Both the position numbers and the translations under genes were made by a program. The notes under the pieces were generated by a model. The model made no database searches and was not told the origin of the DNA. It saw only the letters and a list, made by a program, of their open reading frames with translations. A stretch of 21,626 bases of DNA. Source: CAYMJK01 sp043101635. GTDB lineage: Bacteria > Planctomycetota > Phycisphaerae > Phycisphaerales > UBA1924. The stretch covers positions 1 to 21,626 of the forward strand of contig JBICIE010000144.1 in NCBI GenBank assembly GCA_043101635.1. Direction: 5' to 3'. Shown in pieces: positions 14,906-20,391 of the stretch (the stretch's first letter is position 1; every line of letters starts with the position of its first letter).

Positions 14906-15751
14906 ATGACCACCACATCCACTGATCCGGCCCTGTCGCCGCTGCAACTCGCCGGGCGCGCCTTCGCAAGCCGGCTGCTGGTCGGCACCGGCAAGTACGC
15001 CACCTGGGCCCTGATGGCCGAGTCGCTGGCGGCCTCGGGCGCTGACATCGTCACCGTCGCCGTGCGGCGCGAGCGGCTGGTCAACGAGCGCGGCGAGAGC
15101 CTGCTGGACCATCTGGACCTGAGCCGCTACACCATCCTGCCCAACACCGCCGGCTGCTTCACCGCCGAGGATGCCGTGCGGGTTGCCCGGCTGGGGCGGG
15201 AACTGCTCGAGGGGCTCGGCAACCCCGGCGCCGGCTGGGTGAAGCTGGAAGTCCTCGGTGACACCAAGACCCTGCTGCCCGATCCGGTCGGCACGCTGGA
15301 GGCGTGCCGCACGCTGGTGGCCGATGGCTTCGAGGTGCTGTGCTACACCAGCGACGACCCGATCATGGCCGCGCGCATCAAGGATGCCGGCGCTGCCAGC
15401 GTGATGCCCGCGGGCAGCCCGATCGGCTCGGGCCAGGGTGTGCTCAACGCCAACAACATCGTGCTGTGCCTGGAGGCGCTCAAGCGCGATGATCCGGAGT
15501 ATCCGGTGATCGTGGATGCCGGCGTCGGCGCTGCCAGCGATGTCGCCGAGGCGATGGAACTGGGCGCCGATGGTGTGCTGCTGAACACCGCCATCGCGCA
15601 CGCGCGGGATCCGGTGCTGATGGCCAGCGCCATGCGGCAGGCCATCGAGGCGGGCCGGCGCAGCTACCTCGCCGGGCGGATCCCGAAGAAGCTGTACGCC
15701 ACGGCCTCGAGCCCGATGGAGGGCGCCATCAGCTACATCCCCGGCGAGTAG
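14906..15751 (+). CDS. thiG: Thiazole synthase ThiG
   Basis: This 281-residue (beta/alpha)8 enzyme makes the thiazole phosphate of thiamine from deoxyxylulose phosphate, dehydroglycine and ThiS thiocarboxylate. Seen: RLLVGTGKY near the N-terminus; Schiff-base Lys113 in GWVKLEV; MPAGSPIGSGQG; and the phosphate-binding VDAGVGAASDVAEAMELGADGVLLNTAIA. The length is slightly above the usual 255-270, mainly from the first 15 residues. It follows thiS and probably shares its transcript. Downstream lies the palindrome-rich convergent region. Confidence 0.96.
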   Translation: MTTTSTDPALSPLQLAGRAFASRLLVGTGKYATWALMAESLAASGADIVTVAVRRERLVNERGESLLDHLDLSRYTILPNTAGCFTAEDAVRVARLGRELLEGLGNPGAGWVKLEVLGDTKTLLPDPVGTLEACRTLVADGFEVLCYTSDDPIMAARIKDAGAASVMPAGSPIGSGQGVLNANNIVLCLEALKRDDPEYPVIVDAGVGAASDVAEAMELGADGVLLNTAIAHARDPVLMASAMRQAIEAGRRSYLAGRIPKKLYATASSPMEGAISYIPGE

Positions 15752-15858
15752 CGCCCGCTGCGCGCGGGCCGCGGGCCCCGAATCCGCGGCTGCTGCGCAG
15801 CTTCTGCGCTGGGGCGCGCCCCGGCGGGCGCGGGGCGCTCAGGGCCCGATATTCGATG
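15752..15858. other. GC-rich palindrome cluster downstream of thiG
   Basis: This gene-free stretch holds several perfect dyads: CCGCGG twice (around 15763 and 15784), GCTGCGCAGC (15792-15801) and GGGGCGCGCCCC (15811-15822). None is followed by a T tract. They could form the 3' end structure of the thiG transcript. The region runs into the 21-bp array. Confidence 0.55.
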
Positions 15859-16018
15859 ATCGGCGGCCGGTTGCGCAAGATCGGCCGCCGATTTTGCGCA
15901 ATCAGTCACTGATCATCGATATTCGACGACCGAAGTTGCGCATTCGGTCGCTGATGACATCGCATCAGCCGCCGATGCGCGTGCGTCAGCCGCCGAAGTT
16001 GCGCCCCCGGCGGCCGGG
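15859..16018. repeat. 21-bp-period array of eight 13-bp dyad elements
   Basis: Eight 13-mers start at 15859, 15880, 15901, 15922, 15943, 15964, 15985 and 16006, separated by seven 8-bp linkers with no indel (7x21+13 = 160 bp). Three are perfect palindromes around one central base: ATCGGCCGCCGAT, ATCAGTCACTGAT and CCCGGCGGCCGGG. The others keep TCRGYCGCYGA-like cores with one to a few mismatches; the least symmetric is the one at 15922. Three of the linkers contain TGCGCA, which is itself a palindrome. The array lies between convergent thiG and a membrane-protein gene, ending 14 bp past the latter's stop. The function is unknown. Confidence 0.8.
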
Positions 16019-16032
16019 CGCTGGCGCCGGGC

Positions 16033-16950
16033 TCAGTAGCCGTAGCCGTAGCCATCATCGCCCGGCGCCATCTGCCAGGCGACCAGCCCCGCCGCGGCCA
16101 TCAGGGCCAGCATCGGGACCAGGGCGAGGGCCCACCGCCCCAGCGCCCGCTTCGGGGGCGCCAGCAGCGCTGGCAGCAGCGCCACGGGCGCTGCCATCAG
16201 CAGCCCGAGGGCCAGCGGGCTGGGCCGGTAGCCGAAGACCAGGGCGCAGGCCACCAGCAGCATGATCGAAGCCAGCAGGGCCCCGAGCCCGCCGCCGACC
16301 GCCCCGATCCGGGGCGCCCCCAGGATCAGGCCGGCGAGGATCGCCGCCCCCGCCACCGCCACCAGCGCCATCGCCGGCTGCGGCAGCGCGGAGGCGCCGC
16401 CGAAGAAGCAGACCGGGACCGCCCCCAGCGGGACCAGCCCCGAGGCCGCCAGCGGCGCCGGGTCGCCCCGGTCCGCGAGCGTGCGCTGCAGGATCAGCCG
16501 CCACAGGCCCCCGGCGATGGCGCCCCAGCCCGCCGCGGCGGCGAGATACGGCGCCAGGTCGGCCGGCTCGCGCTTGATCGGGGCGCCGAGGCCCCAGGCG
16601 CAGGTGGCGCCCGCCACCGCCAGCGCGATCGCGGCCATCAGGATCGAGCGCGGCGCCAGCCCCACCGCGATGGCGGCCAGGGCGCACGCGCCGGCGAGCG
16701 TCGGGATGCGCTCGACCGCCACCTGCGGCCAGAAGCCCAGCGTCCCCGGCTTGTGGGCCTGCTGCAGCAGGATGAACGCCAGCGCCACCGCGATGGCCGG
16801 CCCCGCCGCCCCCAGCAGCCGCGCTGGCCAGGGGGCGCTGGCCTCGCCATCTGCGCCAGCGCGATGCAGCAGCCCCGCGCCCAGCAGGCTGGCCAGGGCG
16901 ATCACCACCGGCAGGGCGCCGGCGTACAGCAGGACCGGGACCGGCGACAT
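16033..16950 (-). CDS. Polytopic membrane protein of unknown function
   Basis: This 305-residue protein is very rich in Ala, Leu and Gly, with about eight or nine hydrophobic helices across its length, starting with VPVLLYAGALPVVIALASLL and ending before a short hydrophilic tail DDGYGYGY. I recognise no catalytic motif or family. It starts 4 nt after the yceI-like gene stop, so the two are translated from one mRNA. The repeated Gly-Tyr tail, encoded by repeats of GTAGCC on the plus strand, is unusual and would lie at the membrane surface. The neighbours (redoxin, YceI) suggest an envelope role, but this is only context. Confidence 0.7.
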   Translation of the reverse strand: MSPVPVLLYAGALPVVIALASLLGAGLLHRAGADGEASAPWPARLLGAAGPAIAVALAFILLQQAHKPGTLGFWPQVAVERIPTLAGACALAAIAVGLAPRSILMAAIALAVAGATCAWGLGAPIKREPADLAPYLAAAAGWGAIAGGLWRLILQRTLADRGDPAPLAASGLVPLGAVPVCFFGGASALPQPAMALVAVAGAAILAGLILGAPRIGAVGGGLGALLASIMLLVACALVFGYRPSPLALGLLMAAPVALLPALLAPPKRALGRWALALVPMLALMAAAGLVAWQMAPGDDGYGYGY

Positions 16951-16954
16951 CGGG

Positions 16955-17587
16955 CTACTGCTGGCGGCCTTCGACCGAGACGATCACGGTGACCTCATCG
17001 CCCAGGCCGCCGCCCTCGATGCCGTAGGTCATGCCGAAGTCGCTGCGCTTGATGGTGAAGCGGGCCTCCACGCCGGTGACCGGCGCCCCCCGGAACGTCC
17101 CCTCGCCGGTCTTCTCGAGCGCGGCGGTGATCTGGCGCTTCTGCCCGTGCAGATCGAGTTCGCCGGTGACCTCCCAGGCGCCCTCGCCGGTGGACTTGAT
17201 GGCGGAACTGGTGAACGTGGCGGCCGGGAACTGGGCCACATTGAAGAAGTCGGCGCTCTTGAGATGCTGGTCGCGGTTGGCGTTGCCGGTGTAGATGCTG
17301 TCGAGGTCGACCTCGAAGTTGAAGCTGCTGGCGGCGGGGTCGTCGGCATCCAGGGCAAAGTCGCCGGTGATCTTGTTGAAGCGCCCGTAGAACCGCGTCG
17401 CCCCCGCGTGCATCACGCTGAAGACCACGCCGGAATGGGTGGCGTCCGCAACGAAGCTGGCCCGGGCCGACGCCGCCGGCGCGGCTGCCGGGGCCGCCGA
17501 CGGGGTGGCGGCGACGATCCCCACCGCGGCGAGGCCGAGGCCCATGGTGGCGCTTGCGATCGTGAGAGTCCGGGTACTGGCGCGCAT
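16955..17587 (-). CDS. Secreted YceI-family lipocalin-like protein
   Basis: This 210-residue protein has a signal peptide (basic MRASTRTLTIAS, hydrophobic core, Ala-rich end near residue 43), then a YceI domain: DATHSGVVFSVMHAGATRFYGRFNKITGDFALD, VDLDSIYTGNANRDQHLKSADFFNVAQFPAATFTS, VTGELDLHGQKRQI and a C-terminal FTIKRSDFGMTYGIEGGGLGDEVTVIV. YceI proteins are extracytoplasmic beta-barrels that bind isoprenoid-like lipids. The ATG at 17587 is supported by AAAGGAG, 7 nt upstream. It sits 56 nt after the redoxin gene and 4 nt before the membrane protein gene, so it forms a three-gene operon. Confidence 0.9.
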   Translation of the reverse strand: MRASTRTLTIASATMGLGLAAVGIVAATPSAAPAAAPAASARASFVADATHSGVVFSVMHAGATRFYGRFNKITGDFALDADDPAASSFNFEVDLDSIYTGNANRDQHLKSADFFNVAQFPAATFTSSAIKSTGEGAWEVTGELDLHGQKRQITAALEKTGEGTFRGAPVTGVEARFTIKRSDFGMTYGIEGGGLGDEVTVIVSVEGRQQ

Positions 17588-17643
17588 GACAGGTCTCCTT
17601 TGACAAAGTTGCGGGGCGGTTCGCCTGGCGCTGGCAGCGCGAT

Positions 17644-18246
17644 TCAGGCGGTCGGGCGGGCGTAGTCGGGCTCGGCGCCCGGCTTCCATTTGATCGAGCA
17701 GCCGATGGAGGGCCGGTGGGGCTCCGGGACCGGCTCGCCGGCCAGCGTCAGGTCGATGGCCCGGCGCAGATCGGCGCCGGTGACCGGCTCATCGGACCTG
17801 GGGCGGGCATCATCGAGCTGGCCGCGGTAGACCAGCCGGCGGCCGGCGTCGTACAGGAAGAAGTCGGGCGTGCAGGCCGCCCGGTAGGCCATCGCGACGG
17901 CCTGGGTCCGGTCGAACAGGTAGGGGAAGACGAGGCCATGCTCCCGGGCCAGCTCGGTCATCTTCTCCGGGCGGTCATCCGGGTAGCGCTCGACATCGTT
18001 CGGGTTGATCGCGACGATGGCGAAGCCCTTGCCGGCCAGGTCCCGCCCGAGGCGGGCCAGCTCCGGCAGCACGTGCAGGACGAACGGGCAGTGGTTGCAG
18101 ATGAACATCGCCAGCAGCAGCGGCGACTCGGCAAAGTCGCCGATGGCGACCTGCCGGCCGATCCGCCCGTTGCCCGAGTAGTCCGGGAGGTCGAAGTCGG
18201 GGGCGACCGACCCCAGCGGGACGAGCGTGGACTGAGCTGGCGGCAT
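17644..18246 (-). CDS. Thioredoxin-like redoxin with CNHC site
   Basis: This 200-residue AhpC/TSA-like thioredoxin-fold protein has an active site FICNHCPFV with Cys50 and Cys53, and typical VAPDFDLPDYSG and AINPNDVERYPDDRPEKM segments, then CTPDFFLYD with a conserved cis-proline. This subgroup is annotated as thioredoxin-family or peroxiredoxin-like; the CxxC favours thiol-disulfide exchange over peroxide reduction. No signal peptide is seen. The ATG at 18246 is supported by AAGGAG 6 nt upstream; the reading frame stays open further upstream without homology. A -10-like TAGGGT lies at 18272-18267. It is first in the operon with yceI. Confidence 0.87.
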   Translation of the reverse strand: MPPAQSTLVPLGSVAPDFDLPDYSGNGRIGRQVAIGDFAESPLLLAMFICNHCPFVLHVLPELARLGRDLAGKGFAIVAINPNDVERYPDDRPEKMTELAREHGLVFPYLFDRTQAVAMAYRAACTPDFFLYDAGRRLVYRGQLDDARPRSDEPVTGADLRRAIDLTLAGEPVPEPHRPSIGCSIKWKPGAEPDYARPTA

Positions 18247-18331
18247 GCGTGGCTCCTTCGTTCCAGACCCTAGCTCCGCCGCCTGCGCCGGGGCGCCGGC
18301 GGCGGGAGGCCGGCCCGGCCCGGCGAGAATG

Positions 18332-18359
18332 GTTGTCCGGCCCGGCGGGCTTCCTATAC
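18332..18359 (+). promoter_or_regulatory. Predicted rpsB-tsf promoter
   Basis: TTGTCC (18332-18337) and TATACT (18354-18359) are spaced 16 bp apart; this is one of the best consensus matches in the window, as expected for a ribosomal protein operon. Transcription should start near 18366. Confidence 0.65.
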
Positions 18360-18429
18360 TCTCGACCGTCGGCAAGGTCGGCAGCCGGCGGCGGCGCCTC
18401 GGGCGTCGCGTCTTATGAGTCCAATCCGG

Positions 18430-18499
18430 GCGGGGTCTATTCCCCGCACCCCCAAGCGCCCTTGCGTGGGATTGCCCCTTCCGGTGCGTCGCCGGAGGG
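18430..18499 (+). promoter_or_regulatory. Structured rpsB leader, candidate uS2 autoregulatory element
   Basis: GCGGGG (18430-18435) and CCCCGC (18442-18447) form a hairpin with a 6-nt loop. CCTTCCGG (18477-18484) and CCGGAGGG (18492-18499) pair with one wobble around a 7-nt loop. Between them CAAG-CGCC-CTTG can form a small stem. No ordinary Shine-Dalgarno precedes the rpsB ATG, which leaves room for leader-based control as known for uS2 in other bacteria. Confidence 0.45.
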
Positions 18500-18544
18500 T
18501 CCCGACCCGATCCCGCCGGTGTCGCTGCCAGCAGAGACCTCGCC

Positions 18545-19369
18545 ATGTCTGACAACTCCCTCGTCAAGGATCTCATCGAATCCGGGATCCACTTCGGGCA
18601 GCGCTCCAGCGCCTGGAACCCGAAGATGCAGCGCTTCATCTACGGCAAGCGCAACGGGATTCACATCATCGACATCAAGGAAACGGTCAAGGGCCTGCTG
18701 CTCGCCAAGCGGTTCGTGACCAACGTCGTCGCCAGCGGCAAGGACGTCTGCTTCGTCGGCACCAAGCGGCAGGCCCGCAGCGTGCTGGAGGAGCGGGTCC
18801 CCGGGGTGGGCATGCACTTCGTCACCGAGCGCTGGCTCGGCGGCACGCTGACCAACTTCCGCACCATCCGCTCCCGCCTGAAGCGGCTGGAGGAACTCGA
18901 GGCCATCGCGACCAACGACAACTTCGCGAGCTACTCCAAGAAGATGGAGAGCCAGTTGCGGCGCGAGATGACCAAGATCAAGCGCAACCTGGATGGCATC
19001 CGGGCGATGGAGAAGCTGCCCGGCGCCCTCGTCGTGATCGATGTGGGCCGCGAGACGACCGCCATCAGCGAGGCCCGCAAGCTGGGCATCCCGACCATCT
19101 GCCTGATCGACTCCGATGGCGACCCGGACTCGGCGGACATCGCCATCCCGGGCAACGACGACAGCATGCGGTCGATTGATGTGATCGTCCGCGAGTTGTG
19201 CAAGGCCGTCAGCGAGGGCAAGCAGAGCCGGTTCATCGACGCCAAGGAGGCGGAGGAGGAGGCGCCGGCTGAGGGGCAGCAGGAGCGCCGCCGCAGCCGC
19301 CGCGCCCAGTTTCGCTCCGACCAGCCCGCCGCGGTCTCCCAGCCCGACGCCGTCAGCGCGACCGAGTAA
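18545..19369 (+). CDS. rpsB: 30S ribosomal protein uS2
   Basis: This 274-residue protein begins MSDNSLVKDLIESGIHFGQRSSAWNPKM, with the uS2 hallmarks NGIHIIDIKETV, FVGTKRQA, ERWLGGTLTNF, LPGALVVIDVGRETTAISEARKLGIPTICLIDSDGDPD and IPGNDDSMRSI. uS2 binds the small subunit near uS7 and uS11 late in assembly. A tail of about 40 residues rich in Glu, Arg and Ser follows the conserved core and is longer than in E. coli. The order rpsB-tsf is the classic bacterial arrangement. The ATG lies after a leader of about 180 nt without a clear Shine-Dalgarno. Confidence 0.97.
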   Translation: MSDNSLVKDLIESGIHFGQRSSAWNPKMQRFIYGKRNGIHIIDIKETVKGLLLAKRFVTNVVASGKDVCFVGTKRQARSVLEERVPGVGMHFVTERWLGGTLTNFRTIRSRLKRLEELEAIATNDNFASYSKKMESQLRREMTKIKRNLDGIRAMEKLPGALVVIDVGRETTAISEARKLGIPTICLIDSDGDPDSADIAIPGNDDSMRSIDVIVRELCKAVSEGKQSRFIDAKEAEEEAPAEGQQERRRSRRAQFRSDQPAAVSQPDAVSATE

Positions 19370-19372
19370 TCC

Positions 19373-19393
19373 CGTCCGGGAGACGCCCGGACG
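19373..19393 (+). other. Perfect hairpin in the rpsB-tsf intergenic region
   Basis: CGTCCGGG (19373-19380) and CCCGGACG (19386-19393) pair perfectly around AGACG, 4 nt after the rpsB stop. There is no T tract. It may be a partial terminator, attenuator or RNA-processing site controlling the ratio of the two products. Confidence 0.5.
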
Positions 19394-19513
19394 ACACGCC
19401 CAGACCGAACTGGAACCCCGGCGCGAGCCCGCGACGAGACGTCATCGCCCCGCCGCCGGATCGCGACGCGACACCGATTGACCCAGACCGCCCTGACAGA
19501 CGGGAGAGACCCG

Positions 19514-20335
19514 ATGGCCGAGATCAGCGCCAAAGACGTGATGAAGCTCCGCAACAAGACCGGCCTGCCCATGATGGCCTGCAAGAAGGCCCTCGCCGAG
19601 ACCGGCGGCGACGTCGACGCCGCCGAGGAGTACCTCCGCAAGCAGCTCAAGGGCAAGATGGAAACCCGGACCGAGCGGGCCGCCGGCGAGGGGCGCATCG
19701 CCATCGCGGTCAACGAGCGTTCCGGCTCGGCTGCCATCGTCGAGCTTCGGGCCGAGACCGACTTCACCGCCCGCAACGAGCAGTTCGTCGCGGCGGCAAA
19801 GAAGGTCGCCGAGCTTGCGGTCGATGGCCCCGCCGGTCAGGTGACCGAGCCCACCGACGAGATGCGGGCGCCGATCGATGAGCTGCGCATCAGCACCGGC
19901 GAGAACATCGGCTTTGCCCGGGCGCACAAGATGATCGGCGAGAGCGGAACCACCGCCTACGGCAGCTACGTCCATCACGATGGCAAGACCGGCGTGCTGG
20001 TGCAGGCGACCGGCGACATCTCCGAGGAGACGCTCCGGCAGATCTGCATGCACATCACGGCTGTCACCCCGCGTCCGCTCGGCGTCACCAAGGACGACAT
20101 CCCCGCCAACATGGTCGAGAAGGAGCGGAAGTTCCGCCTCGAGCAGGCGATGGAGAGCGGCAAGCCGCAGGAAATCGCCGAGAAGATGGTCGAGGGCGGC
20201 ATGCGGAAGTTCTACGAGGAGGTCGCGCTGCTGGAGCAGCCGTTCGTGATGGACCCCTCAAAGAAGATCCGCGACATCGTCGGGCCGGCGACGATCGAGG
20301 GCTTCATCCGCTGGGCCGTCGGCGAGTCGCACTGA
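19514..20335 (+). CDS. tsf: Translation elongation factor Ts
   Basis: This 273-residue factor exchanges GDP for GTP on EF-Tu. The N-terminal UBA-like domain MAEISAKDVMKLRNKTGLPMMACKKALAETGGDVDAAEEYLR and the core signature ELRAETDFTARNEQF (the TDF motif that contacts EF-Tu) are clear, and two homologous core domains follow to the C-terminal FIRWAVGESH. The ATG at 19514 was chosen because it begins the conserved N-terminus and has GGAG (19503-19506) 7 nt upstream; a longer in-frame start is not supported. It is cotranscribed with rpsB and ends at a strong terminator. Confidence 0.97.
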   Translation: MAEISAKDVMKLRNKTGLPMMACKKALAETGGDVDAAEEYLRKQLKGKMETRTERAAGEGRIAIAVNERSGSAAIVELRAETDFTARNEQFVAAAKKVAELAVDGPAGQVTEPTDEMRAPIDELRISTGENIGFARAHKMIGESGTTAYGSYVHHDGKTGVLVQATGDISEETLRQICMHITAVTPRPLGVTKDDIPANMVEKERKFRLEQAMESGKPQEIAEKMVEGGMRKFYEEVALLEQPFVMDPSKKIRDIVGPATIEGFIRWAVGESH

Positions 20336-20358
20336 CCGCTGGCAGAGTGAGCAGGCGC

Positions 20359-20384
20359 GAGCGGCCTTCCGGGGCCGCTCTTTT
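20359..20384 (+). terminator. Rho-independent terminator of rpsB-tsf
   Basis: GAGCGGCC (20359-20366) and GGCCGCTC (20373-20380) form a perfect 8-bp stem with a 6-nt loop followed by TTTT. An outer dyad, GTGAGCAGG (20347-20355) with CCTGCGCTCAC (20385-20395), encloses it with a 2-nt bulge and reaches the stop of the convergent gene, so it may serve both directions. Confidence 0.85.
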
Positions 20385-20391
20385 CCTGCGC

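Larger units (their letters stand above)
18247..18544. other. Divergent regulatory region and rpsB leader
   Basis: This 298-bp gap between the redoxin and rpsB genes holds the redoxin Shine-Dalgarno, the rpsB promoter near 18332-18359 and a leader of about 180 nt with at least two stable hairpins. I see no convincing short gene in it. Confidence 0.6.

Noticed and set aside
15859..16018. CRISPR array
   Set aside because: The period is 21 bp, the repeats are diverged and palindromic, the 8-bp linkers are too short and too similar to be spacers, and there are no cas genes.
15894..16020. Coding heptad repeat (21 nt = 7 codons) on the plus strand
   Set aside because: A frame gives LR-rich heptads, but there is no ribosome binding site or credible start, it runs antisense into the membrane gene, and the dyad symmetry of the DNA is a better explanation. 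Not fully excluded.
16262..17665. 467-residue plus-strand open frame opposite the membrane protein and yceI
   Set aside because: It has Ala/Arg/Pro/Ser-rich composition typical of antisense frames, and it overlaps a clear YceI domain.
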